A stretch of 64,000 bases of DNA from Terrabacter sp. MAHUQ-38 (lineage in GTDB: Bacteria; Actinomycetota; Actinomycetes; Actinomycetales; Dermatophilaceae). Below the pieces are notes generated by a model. It was not told where the DNA came from, made no database searches, and saw nothing but the letters and a program-made list of their open reading frames with translations. Each line of letters begins with the position of its first letter. The first letter of the stretch is position 1. This document shows, in pieces, positions 1 to 8,403 of this stretch. The DNA is taken from assembly GCF_014518425.1 (NCBI RefSeq), contig NZ_JACVCU010000005.1, positions 62,678 through 126,677 of the forward strand. Reading direction: 5' to 3'. The translations under genes were made by a program, and so were the position numbers.

Positions 1-108
1 AACCCGGACCTCAGCTCTCTCACGAAACAGCTGGCGGGGCTCGAGAGCGCGGCGAAACGGGTCGAGACGCACGCGAAGGAGACCTGCGGGGTCGACCTCG
101 GTCGCTGA
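1..108 (+). CDS. C-terminal end of an unidentified protein (cut by window start)
   Basis: An open frame runs in from the left edge and stops with TGA at 106-108, leaving 35 visible residues. The tail is charged and carries one cysteine near the end (ETCGVDLGR). In many actinomycetes pyrF lies before mihF, but this tail does not look like the end of orotidine decarboxylase, and it could equally close a small secreted or lipoprotein. No function can be assigned from this fragment. Confidence 0.45.
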   Translation, partial: NPDLSSLTKQLAGLESAAKRVETHAKETCGVDLGR

Positions 109-262
109 CACCACGACGTGGAGCACGTCTCGCCTGCCACGCTGGCACCCCGCGTTGCGGCGCGGACGGACGACTGGCTAGGTTCGGCGGAGACAACACG
201 CGAGGCGTGAAGGACGGCGGGGCGCACGGGCGTTTCCGCAGGCAGCAAGGAGACCGAAGACC

Positions 263-580
263 GTGGCGCTTCCACCGCTCACCCCCGAGCAACGGGCCGC
301 AGCACTCGACAAGGCTGCAGCCGCACGTCGGGAGCGAGCCGCGGTCAAGAACCGGCTCAAGTACTCCAGCGGCTCGCTCGCCGAGGTCCTCGAGGACGGC
401 AAGGCCGACCCGGTCATCGGCAAGATGAAGGTCACCGAGCTGCTCGAGTCGATGCCCGGTGTCGGTCGCGTCCGGGCCAGGGCGATCATGACCGAGGTCG
501 GCATCGCGGAGTCGCGCCGCGTCCGCGGCCTGGGCGCCAACCAGGTCGCTGCGCTGCTGCGCCGCTTCGAGAAGCCGTGA
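263..580 (+). CDS. mihF: integration host factor, actinobacterial type (MihF)
   Basis: Small basic nucleoid protein of 105 residues, the size typical of the actinobacterial IHF family, which binds and bends DNA through a helix-two-turn-helix fold and is unrelated to HU/IHF of proteobacteria. The family core is visible: the basic stretch VKNRLKYSSGSLAEVLEDG followed by a C-terminal helix-hairpin-like segment, SMPGVGRVRARAIM. The GTG start at 263 is preceded by AAGGAG at 247-252, 10 nt upstream. The stop overlaps the gmk start, so the two genes are probably translationally coupled, the usual mihF-gmk arrangement. Confidence 0.93.
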   Translation: MALPPLTPEQRAAALDKAAAARRERAAVKNRLKYSSGSLAEVLEDGKADPVIGKMKVTELLESMPGVGRVRARAIMTEVGIAESRRVRGLGANQVAALLRRFEKP

Positions 581-1197
581 TGTCGGCTGAGCAGACCGCG
601 GAGACGACCCAGCACGACGCACCCGAGCGACCGCGCGGCCGCCTGACGGTGCTGGCCGGACCGACCGCTGTCGGCAAGGGGACCATCGCCGCCTACGTGC
701 GCACCCACTTTCCAGGTGTCTGGTTCTCGGTCTCGATGACGACGCGTCACCCGCGCCCGGGCGAGGTCGACGGCGTGCACTACCACTTCGTCGACGACCA
801 CGAGTTCGACCGCCTCGTCGAGGCGGGGGAGTTTCTCGAGTACGCCGTCGTGCACGGCGCTGCGAAGTACGGCACGCCGCGCGGCCCCGTCGAGCGGGTC
901 ATCCGCGAAGGCCGTGACGCCCTCCTCGAGATCGACCTTCAGGGCGCGCGCCAGGTGCGTGAGACCTGGCCCGACGCCCTCTTCGTGTTCCTCGAGCCCC
1001 CGAGCTGGGACGAGCTCGTCCGCCGTCTCGTCGGCCGGGGCACCGAGGGGGAGGCCGAGCGTGAGCGGCGCCTGTCGACCGCGCGGGCCGAGCTGGCGGC
1101 CAGGAGCGAGTTCGACGAGGTCGTCGTCAACGACGATGTTCGTCGTGCGAGCGAAGAACTCGTATCATTGATGAGGTCGGGACGCGCCGAACGGTGA
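580..1197 (+). CDS. gmk: guanylate kinase
   Basis: Phosphorylates GMP to GDP with ATP in purine nucleotide synthesis. The P-loop GPTAVGKG is at residues 27-34 (the usual form is GPSGVGKS/T), followed by the GMP-binding segment MTTRHPRPGEVDGVHYHF. Length 205 residues is normal, with a short disordered N-terminal extension of about 20 residues. ATG at 580 overlaps the mihF stop (TGATG); an in-frame GTG at 577 is the alternative start. rpoZ lies 100 bp downstream, the common gmk-rpoZ-coaBC-metK-priA order of actinomycetes. Confidence 0.95.
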   Translation: MSAEQTAETTQHDAPERPRGRLTVLAGPTAVGKGTIAAYVRTHFPGVWFSVSMTTRHPRPGEVDGVHYHFVDDHEFDRLVEAGEFLEYAVVHGAAKYGTPRGPVERVIREGRDALLEIDLQGARQVRETWPDALFVFLEPPSWDELVRRLVGRGTEGEAERERRLSTARAELAARSEFDEVVVNDDVRRASEELVSLMRSGRAER

Positions 1198-1207
1198 GTC
1201 CCGACCT
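1174..1207 (+). terminator. hairpin across the gmk stop codon
   Basis: Ten-base perfect arms AGGTCGGGAC (1174-1183) and GTCCCGACCT (1198-1207) with a 14-nt loop that includes the gmk stop. There is no T tract after it. It may be a weak U-less terminator or a processing or attenuation element between gmk and rpoZ. Confidence 0.45.
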
Positions 1208-1297
1208 GATGTGTGCACGCTGAGCGGCGCGATCCGCACCCGGCCGACGTCCCAGCGCACACCTCGAACCCGCTGAAACCAACGAAACGAGATCACT

Positions 1298-1561
1298 GTG
1301 TCCGGTACCCAGGCTGCTCCCATCGGCATCACCAACCCGCCGATCGACGACCTCCTGACCGCCGCCGACTCGAAGTACGCGCTCGTCATCTACTCCGCCA
1401 AGCGCGCCCGTCAGATCAACGCGTACTACTCCCAGCTCCAGGAGGGACTGCTCGACTACGTCGGCCCCCTCGTCGAGACCGAGGTCCACGAGAAGCCCAT
1501 GTCGATCGCCCTGCGCGAGATCAACGAGGGCCTGCTGACCTCCACTCCGACCGAGGCCTGA
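1298..1561 (+). CDS. rpoZ: RNA polymerase omega subunit
   Basis: 87-residue omega subunit, which helps assemble and stabilise the beta-prime subunit of RNA polymerase. The conserved segments are present: [20 protein letters not shown] near the N-terminus, then [12 protein letters not shown], and the C-terminal [15 protein letters not shown], as in other actinobacterial omega proteins. GTG at 1298 follows an A-rich stretch without a strong Shine-Dalgarno site. A TATCAT box at 1163-1168, inside the end of gmk, could be its own promoter. coaBC follows after about 28 bp, so the genes are probably co-transcribed. Confidence 0.95.
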   Translation: MSGTQAAPIGITNPPIDDLLTAADSKYALVIYSAKRARQINAYYSQLQEGLLDYVGPLVETEVHEKPMSIALREINEGLLTSTPTEA

Positions 1562-1589
1562 GCCCCTCCCGGGCCGGCCGGTGCCGCAG

Positions 1590-2828
1590 ATGCGTGTCGT
1601 CCTCGGCGTGAGCGGTGGGATCGCCGCCTACAAGGCCGCGTCCCTGCTGCGGCTCTTCACCGAGCACGGCCATGACGTCACGGTCGTGCCCACCGCGGCG
1701 GCGCTCCGGTTCGTGGGAGCGCCGACGTGGTCGGCGCTGTCGGGCAAGCCGGTCAGCACCGACGTCTGGACGTCGGTGCACGAGGTCCCGCACGTACGCA
1801 TCGCCCAGTCCGCCGACCTCGTCGTCGTCGCGCCGGCCACGGCCGACCTGCTCGCCAAGGCCGCGCACGGCCTCGCCGACGACCTGCTGACCAACACCCT
1901 GCTCACCGCCCGGTGCCCCGTCGCGTTCGCCCCGGCGATGCACACCGAGATGTGGGAGCACCCGGCCACGCAGGCCAACGTCGAGCTGCTGCGCTCGCGC
2001 GGCGCGCACGTCATCGACCCCGCGGTTGGGCGACTCACCGGCAAGGACTCCGGAGCGGGCCGCCTGCCCGAGCCCGAGCAGCTGTATGCCGCCTGTCTCG
2101 CGATCGTCGAGGGGCGGGTCCCGGCCGCGGCCGGCGAGACCACCCGCGACCTCGAGGGGCGGCGGGTCGTCGTCTCCGCTGGTGGCACCCGCGAACCGCT
2201 CGACCCGGTGCGCTACCTCGGCAACCGCTCGTCGGGCAAGCAGGGGCTGGCCATCGCGCGGGCCGCCGCCGACCGCGGCGCGAAGGTCACGCTCGTGGCC
2301 GCCAACGTCTCGCTGGCCGTGCCCGACGGCATCGACGTCGTGCCCGTCGAGACGACGCTCGAGCTGCAGCGCGCGGTCGAGGAGGCCGCAGCCGCCGCCG
2401 ACGTCGTCGTGATGGCGGCTGCGCCCGCCGACTTCCGCCCCGCCACGGTCAGCGACAGCAAGATCAAGAAGTCGTCCGACCCCGACGCCGGTCTTCGCGT
2501 CGAGCTCGTCGAGAACCCCGACATCGTGCGTGGCCTGGTGTCCGCCCGCGACGCGCGCGGGTCGAGCACGCCGTTCGTCGTCAGCTTCGCGGCCGAGACC
2601 GGCGACGACACCGGCACCGTCATGGACCACGCCCGCGCGAAGTTCGCCCGCAAGGGCAGCGACGTGCAGGTCGTGAACGAGGTCGGCACCGACCTCACGT
2701 TCGGCAAGGACGACACCACGGTCCACATCCTGCGGCGCGGCACCGACGACGTCGTCACGGTGGGCCCGGCCAGCAAGGACGCCGTTGCCGACGTCCTCTG
2801 GGACACCGTGTCACCCCTCCTGGGCTGA
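1590..2828 (+). CDS. coaBC: bifunctional phosphopantothenoylcysteine decarboxylase / phosphopantothenate-cysteine ligase
   Basis: Catalyses two successive coenzyme A steps: ligation of cysteine to phosphopantothenate (CoaB, C-terminal) and decarboxylation to phosphopantetheine (CoaC, N-terminal flavoprotein). The N-terminal half has the HFCD-type glycine start LGVSGGIAAYKAA, the catalytic-histidine segment VPHVRIA and the PAMHTEMW form of the substrate-recognition PAMNxxMW motif. The C-terminal half begins with SAGGTREPLDPVRYLGNRSS and has the lysine-rich KIKKSSD. Length is about 412 residues. I chose ATG at 1590; GTG at 1581 is in frame. The gene lies between rpoZ and metK as in relatives. 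Confidence 0.95.
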   Translation: MRVVLGVSGGIAAYKAASLLRLFTEHGHDVTVVPTAAALRFVGAPTWSALSGKPVSTDVWTSVHEVPHVRIAQSADLVVVAPATADLLAKAAHGLADDLLTNTLLTARCPVAFAPAMHTEMWEHPATQANVELLRSRGAHVIDPAVGRLTGKDSGAGRLPEPEQLYAACLAIVEGRVPAAAGETTRDLEGRRVVVSAGGTREPLDPVRYLGNRSSGKQGLAIARAAADRGAKVTLVAANVSLAVPDGIDVVPVETTLELQRAVEEAAAAADVVVMAAAPADFRPATVSDSKIKKSSDPDAGLRVELVENPDIVRGLVSARDARGSSTPFVVSFAAETGDDTGTVMDHARAKFARKGSDVQVVNEVGTDLTFGKDDTTVHILRRGTDDVVTVGPASKDAVADVLWDTVSPLLG

Positions 2829-2832
2829 GCAC

Positions 2833-2838
2833 TAGACT
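2833..2838 (+). promoter_or_regulatory. probable -10 box of metK
   Basis: TAGACT just after the coaBC stop matches the TAGnnT boxes seen before other genes here. It would give a leader of about 65 nt ending in the GGAGAG site at 2901-2906. No SAM riboswitch fold is recognisable in this short leader. Confidence 0.4.
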
Positions 2839-2909
2839 CTCGCCCCAACGCGCCTGCGCCACCCACGCACACCACGCACACCGCCACGCACCCGACCTAG
2901 GGAGAGCAA

Positions 2910-4130
<1,221 letters not shown>

Positions 4131-4133
4131 GAC

Positions 4134-4139
4134 TAGATT
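4134..4139 (+). promoter_or_regulatory. -10 box of priA, leaderless type
   Basis: TAGATT ends 7 nt before the GTG start at 4147, so transcription would begin at or next to the start codon. No ribosome binding site lies in the gap. Confidence 0.5.
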
Positions 4140-4146
4140 CGCCCCC

Positions 4147-6183
4147 GTGGGCGAGACCGACGACATCGAGCAGCGACCGGCCGGGCGGCCGGTCGCTGCC
4201 GTCGTCGTGGTGACCCCGCTCGCGCACCTCGACCGCGTCTTCGAGTACGCCGTCCCCGACGAGCTCGACGCCGACGCCGTCCCCGGGGCCCGGGTCCGGG
4301 TGCGCTTCTCGGGCCGCGAGCTCGACGGATTCGTCGTCGAGCGTCGGGAGCGCCCGACCCACGAGGGCCGGCTGACACCGCTGCGCCGCGTCGTGAGCCC
4401 CGAGCCGGTGCTGACGCCTGAGGTGCTCGCCCTGTGCCGCTCAGTCGCCGACAGGTATGCCGGCACGCTGAGTGACGTCCTGCGGCTGGCAGTCCCGAAG
4501 CGCCACGCCGCGGCCGAGAAGGCGCTCTCGCTCGAGTGCCCGCAGCAGGAGCCGCTCGCGGTGCCCGACCCGGGTGCCTGGACGGCATACGCGGCGGGTC
4601 CTGCCTGGCTGCGTCGGCTCTCCGCGGGCGAGGGCCCCGCGGCGGCATGGGGAGCCCTTCCGGGGCGCTCGGGGGAGGCGGACTGGCCCGCGGCCCTGGC
4701 CGTCGCCGCCGCGACCGCGCTCGCGGCGGGACGCGGTGCGCTCCTCGTCGTGCCCGACCACCGTGACGTCGAGCGGCTCGATGCAGCCCTGACCGGGCTG
4801 CTCGGCAAGGGGCGGCACGTTCGGCTCACCGCCGACCAAGGGCCCCAGGCGCGCTACACGGCATGGCTCAAGGTGCTGCGCGGGCACGTCAGGATCGTCA
4901 TCGGCACCCGCGCGGCTGCCTTCGCGCCCGTGCACGACCTCGGCCTCGTCGCGTGGTGGGACGACGGCGACGACCTGCTCGCCGAGCCGCGCGCGCCCTA
5001 CCACCACGTGGGGGTCGTGCTGGGACTGCGAGCCGCGGCGACGGGGGCGGCGTTGCTCACCGGCGGCTTCGCGCGCAGCCTGCGCGTCCAGGTCGACGTC
5101 GAGGCCGGCGCGATCGTCCCCGTCGACGCCGACGTGGCGACGCTTCGAGCCGCTGCGCCCCGCGTCACGATCGCGGGCGAGGGTGTCGACGAGGAGCGTG
5201 ACGGGCCCGCCGCCCGCGCCCACATCCCGTCGCGGGCCTGGCGCGTCGCCAAGGACGCGCTCGTCGACGGGCCGGTGCTCGTCCAGGTGCCGCGTCGGGG
5301 CTACCTCCCCTCGCTCAGCTGCGCCGAGTGCCGCACTCCGGTCCGCTGCGCGCGTTGTCAGGGGCCGGTCGCGCTCGGCGGCTCCGGAGCGGCCCCGGCG
5401 TGCCGGTGGTGCGGCCTGCAGCTGGCGCCGCAGGGGTTCGAGTGCGGGCACTGCGGCTCGCGACGGCTCCGGTCGTCCGTCACCGGCGCGAAGCGCACGG
5501 CGGAGGAGATCGGGCGAGCCTTTCCCGGCGTCACGGTGCACACGTCCGGCTCGGGCGAGGTACTACGGGCCGTGCCGCGTGGGCCCTCGCTCGTCATCGC
5601 CACTCCCGGCGCCGAGCCGGTCGCCGAGGGCGGCTACACCGGCGTGCTGCTCCTCGATGCCTGGGCGAGCCTCGACCTCCCGGTCCTCGACGCACCCCTC
5701 GAGGCGGTGCGTCGCTGGATGGCGGCAGCCGCGCTCGCGCGGGAGGGGCGAGCCGTCGTGCTCTGCGGTGCACCCGAGGCGGTGGCGCTGCCCGCCCTGG
5801 AGGCGCTCGTCCGCTGGGACCCCACGTGGCTCGCAGCCCGAGAGCTGGCGGAACGGCGCGAGCTGGGGCTCCCGCCGGCCGCGCGGGTCGCGCAGCTGAC
5901 CGGGGGTCGGCGGGCGCTCGAGGAGGCGCTCGAACAGGCCGACCTGCCGGCCAGCGCGCAGGTGCTGGGTCCGGTGCCGCTCGTCGGAGGCGCCGCCCCG
6001 CGCCGACAACCCCCCGACGGCGAGGCCTCGCGGGCGCCCGCGGACCACCACGTGCTCGTCCGGGTGCCCGCGGCCGACACCGCCACGCTGGCCCGGGCAC
6101 TGCTCGCCGTCAAGGCGTTTCGTTCGGCCCGCAAGGAGACGGACGTCGTCACCGTACGCGTCGACCCGCTCGACACGTTCTGA
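4147..6183 (+). CDS. priA: primosomal protein N' (PriA), helicase-degenerate actinobacterial form
   Basis: Replication restart protein of 678 residues. The N-terminal DNA-binding domain is recognisable (VVVTPLAHLDRVFEYAVPDE, then GARVRVRFSGRELDGFVVE), and a paired zinc site follows around residues 390-440, with motifs CAECRTPVRCARC, CRWCG and CGHCGS. The helicase motifs are missing: the place of the Walker A GSGKT holds GRSGEADW, and the DEEH box is replaced by WWDDGDD. Actinobacterial PriA proteins are known to lack helicase signatures, so this is the family state and not a local mutation. It probably keeps a structural loading role. Confidence 0.93.
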   Translation: MGETDDIEQRPAGRPVAAVVVVTPLAHLDRVFEYAVPDELDADAVPGARVRVRFSGRELDGFVVERRERPTHEGRLTPLRRVVSPEPVLTPEVLALCRSVADRYAGTLSDVLRLAVPKRHAAAEKALSLECPQQEPLAVPDPGAWTAYAAGPAWLRRLSAGEGPAAAWGALPGRSGEADWPAALAVAAATALAAGRGALLVVPDHRDVERLDAALTGLLGKGRHVRLTADQGPQARYTAWLKVLRGHVRIVIGTRAAAFAPVHDLGLVAWWDDGDDLLAEPRAPYHHVGVVLGLRAAATGAALLTGGFARSLRVQVDVEAGAIVPVDADVATLRAAAPRVTIAGEGVDEERDGPAARAHIPSRAWRVAKDALVDGPVLVQVPRRGYLPSLSCAECRTPVRCARCQGPVALGGSGAAPACRWCGLQLAPQGFECGHCGSRRLRSSVTGAKRTAEEIGRAFPGVTVHTSGSGEVLRAVPRGPSLVIATPGAEPVAEGGYTGVLLLDAWASLDLPVLDAPLEAVRRWMAAAALAREGRAVVLCGAPEAVALPALEALVRWDPTWLAARELAERRELGLPPAARVAQLTGGRRALEEALEQADLPASAQVLGPVPLVGGAAPRRQPPDGEASRAPADHHVLVRVPAADTATLARALLAVKAFRSARKETDVVTVRVDPLDTF

Positions 6184-6240
6184 GTCACCTCGAGAGCGTG
6201 CATGCGGCGGGCGGCCGGCCGCCATGGCAGCATGACGGCC

Positions 6241-7518
6241 ATGTCCCCACGCGAGCTCGACATCGTCCTCTACGGCGCGACCGGTTTCGTCGGTGCGCTG
6301 ACCGCAGCCCACCTCGTCCGGAACGCCGGCCCGGACATGCGCGTGGCGCTCGCGGGACGCTCGCGTCCCAAGCTCGAGGCCCTGCGGGCCGAGCTGGGCC
6401 AGGGCGCCGCGCAGTGGGAGCTCGTCGCCGTCGATGCGACGGACGCGCCCGGGCTGCGCACCCTCGCGGCGCGAACGCGGGTGCTGGCCTCCACCGTCGG
6501 CCCCTACGTCGCCCACGGCAAGGACGTCGCCCGCGCGTGCGCCGAGGAGGGCACGCACTACGCCGACCTGACCGGCGAGGTGCTGTTCGTCCGTTGGTCG
6601 CTCGACGAGCTCGACGCGAGGGCGACTGAGACCGGGGCCGCCATCGTCCACGCGTGTGGCTTCGACTCCATCCCGTCGGACCTCGGTGTCCTCATCACCG
6701 CACAGCGGGTGGCGGCGGACGGCGAGGGTGCCCTCGGAGCGACCACCCTGCTCGTCCGGTCGCTCAGAGGCGGGTTCTCGGGCGGCACCGTCGACTCGAT
6801 GCGCCAGCAGGCCATCACCTCTCGGTCCACGCCCGGCGCCCGTCGCATCCTCGGTGACCCGTATGCGTTGAGTCCACGGCGCTCCGACGAGCCGCCCTCG
6901 GGACGTCGTCCGAGCTCGGGCCTGGTCGGCCGGCTGCGCCGCCTGGTGCCGATCGACCGTGACCCGGGCACCGGACGGTGGACCGGTCCCTTCGTCATGG
7001 CCTCCTTCAACACGCGCATCGTGCGTCTCTCCAACACCCTCACGGACTGGTCGTACGGCCGCGACCTCCGGTACCGCGAGGTCACCGACTTCGGGTCGGG
7101 GCCGATGTCTCCGGTCATGGCCGCAGGGATGGCCGTCGGGCTCGGTGGCCTCGTCGCCGGTCTGGCGTTGACGCCGACGCGCGCCGTCATCGACCGCTTC
7201 CTCCCCAGGCCCGGTGAGGGTCCCGGCCCGGAGGCTCAAGCGGCGGGCCGCTTCCGGCTCGAGATCCGCACCACGACGACGAACGGCGCCCGCTACCGCA
7301 CACGGGTCGGCGCCGACCTCGACCCGGGCTACGGCGGTACCGCCGTGATGTTCGGCGAGACGATCCTGTCGCTCGCGCTGGACGCCGACGTGCCGAGGCG
7401 CGTCGGCGTGTGCACGCCTGCGACCGCCCTCGGGGAGGTGCTCGTCGACCGGCTCCGCGCCCAGGGTTTCACCTTCGACGTCGAGCGCGACGAGCGCGCC
7501 GGATCCGTCGCCGCCTGA
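6241..7518 (+). CDS. saccharopine dehydrogenase-like / trans-acting enoyl reductase family protein
   Basis: About 425 residues beginning with a dinucleotide-binding fold, DIVLYGATGFVG, then LAGRSRPKLEALRAELG and the family segments YADLTGE and HACGFDSIPSDLGV. It resembles mycobacterial Rv2449c-type proteins, related to the trans-acting enoyl reductase of phenolic lipid synthesis; no such lipid genes are near, so the substrate is unknown. A hydrophobic stretch near residue 300 (MAAGMAVGLGGLVAGLAL) may touch the membrane. I chose ATG at 6241 because AGCAT ending 7 nt upstream resembles the leaderless boxes of other genes; ATG at 6232 and 6202 are alternatives. Confidence 0.8.
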   Translation: MSPRELDIVLYGATGFVGALTAAHLVRNAGPDMRVALAGRSRPKLEALRAELGQGAAQWELVAVDATDAPGLRTLAARTRVLASTVGPYVAHGKDVARACAEEGTHYADLTGEVLFVRWSLDELDARATETGAAIVHACGFDSIPSDLGVLITAQRVAADGEGALGATTLLVRSLRGGFSGGTVDSMRQQAITSRSTPGARRILGDPYALSPRRSDEPPSGRRPSSGLVGRLRRLVPIDRDPGTGRWTGPFVMASFNTRIVRLSNTLTDWSYGRDLRYREVTDFGSGPMSPVMAAGMAVGLGGLVAGLALTPTRAVIDRFLPRPGEGPGPEAQAAGRFRLEIRTTTTNGARYRTRVGADLDPGYGGTAVMFGETILSLALDADVPRRVGVCTPATALGEVLVDRLRAQGFTFDVERDERAGSVAA

Positions 7519-7582
7519 GCGGGCGGCGTGAGGCTGACACCTCTCGTTGACCCCGCGGGCCTGGCATCCGGAGACTGAGTAG

Positions 7583-7771
7583 ATCTCTCCCGAGAGCAGA
7601 GAGCCGGGCCAGGAGGGCCGGCGCAAGGGCCGCTGGACATGCCGTCTTCACGTGTGGCACCGCTGGCGCACCCACCGTTACCCCAACAGCACGGAGACCG
7701 GGGCTCGATACCAGGAGTGCATCGACTGCGGCAAGCAGCGGGACGTGCCCATCGGGCTCGGACTGGGGTGA
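7583..7771 (+). CDS. possible small CxxC-motif protein without a standard start codon
   Basis: Between a stop at 7580-7582 and TGA at 7769-7771 an open frame encodes about 62 residues with non-random content: WTCRLHVWHRWRTHRY, then GARYQECIDCGKQRD. A CxLHxWxxW segment followed by CxxCGK is like small actinobacterial proteins predicted to bind zinc. No ATG, GTG or TTG opens the frame before this segment; the first GTG (7652) would remove the first cysteine. ATC at 7583 has GGAG about 10 nt upstream and could be a rare start. It may instead be a decayed gene. Confidence 0.45.
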   Translation: MSPESREPGQEGRRKGRWTCRLHVWHRWRTHRYPNSTETGARYQECIDCGKQRDVPIGLGLG

Positions 7772-7790
7772 CTGACCACCTCGGAGCCTA

Positions 7791-7855
7791 CCTCCAAAGG
7801 GATGCTTGACGGTTGAGCCGGCCGGGCTGCATACTCCCCAACATGTCTTTGGAGG
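7791..7855. promoter_or_regulatory. promoter of the ArsR-type gene flanked by an inverted repeat
   Basis: TTGACG (7806-7811) and CATACT (7830-7835) are 18 bp apart and the -10 ends 7 nt before the ATG at 7843, giving a leaderless transcript. The promoter lies between perfect 9-bp inverted arms CCTCCAAAG (7791-7799) and CTTTGGAGG (7847-7855), the second inside codons 2-5. This could be an autoregulatory operator pair. Confidence 0.5.
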
Positions 7856-8403
7856 AAGAGCGGATAAGCGAGCTGCGCGCCACGGCCCACCCGCTGCGGC
7901 TGGAGATGCTCTCGCTGCTGACGGGCGCGGAGCTCAGTGCCGCCGAGGTCGCCCGCGAGCTCGACGTCACGCAGGCCAACGCGAGCTACCACCTACGGCT
8001 GCTCCAGGCGGCCGGCCTGCTCGAGATCGCGGGCGAGGAGAAGGTGCGCGGGGGGAAGGCCAAGAAGTACCGCCACCCGTGGGACGCGCCGGTCGTGCGC
8101 CCGCAGGCGAACCGCGAGGAGGACCGCCTCGCCTACGTGCGGGTCCTCGCCGACATGATCCCGAGGCGGTTCGTCGAGCGAGAGCCCGGCTCGCCCGGTC
8201 GCTTCACCGACGCCGACCTCTGGGTCGAGCCGGAGGTGTGGGACCGGGTCGTCGCCCTCGTCGAGGAGGCGAGCTCGCTCATGCACGCGTCGGCGCGCCC
8301 GCCGCGCACCCAGGGGACGGTGCGAGCGGCGCTGTCCGTCGCCGCCTTCCGCCTCCGCGGCGAGAAGGCGACGGACGACGCGCGTGGGACGGTGTCGTCG
8401 TGA
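7843..8403 (+). CDS. ArsR-type winged-helix transcriptional regulator
   Basis: 186-residue DNA-binding protein. The N-terminal 90 residues form a winged helix: ISELRATAHPLRLEMLSLL, then LSAAEVARELDVTQANASYH as the recognition helix region, then LLQAAGLLE and a wing with KVRGGKAKKY. The C-terminal half is a probable effector or dimer region with no recognised motif. The last bases overlap the start of an MFS transporter, so it very likely controls that transporter in response to an unknown ligand. A TTG at 7813 is in frame but lies upstream of the proposed transcription start. Confidence 0.85.
   Translation: MSLEEERISELRATAHPLRLEMLSLLTGAELSAAEVARELDVTQANASYHLRLLQAAGLLEIAGEEKVRGGKAKKYRHPWDAPVVRPQANREEDRLAYVRVLADMIPRRFVEREPGSPGRFTDADLWVEPEVWDRVVALVEEASSLMHASARPPRTQGTVRAALSVAAFRLRGEKATDDARGTVSS

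Noticed and set aside
1-108. End of pyrF
   Set aside because: pyrF often precedes mihF, but the visible tail does not look like orotidine decarboxylase.
2829-2909. SAM riboswitch before metK
   Set aside because: The leader is about 70 nt with no SAM-I or SAM-II core.
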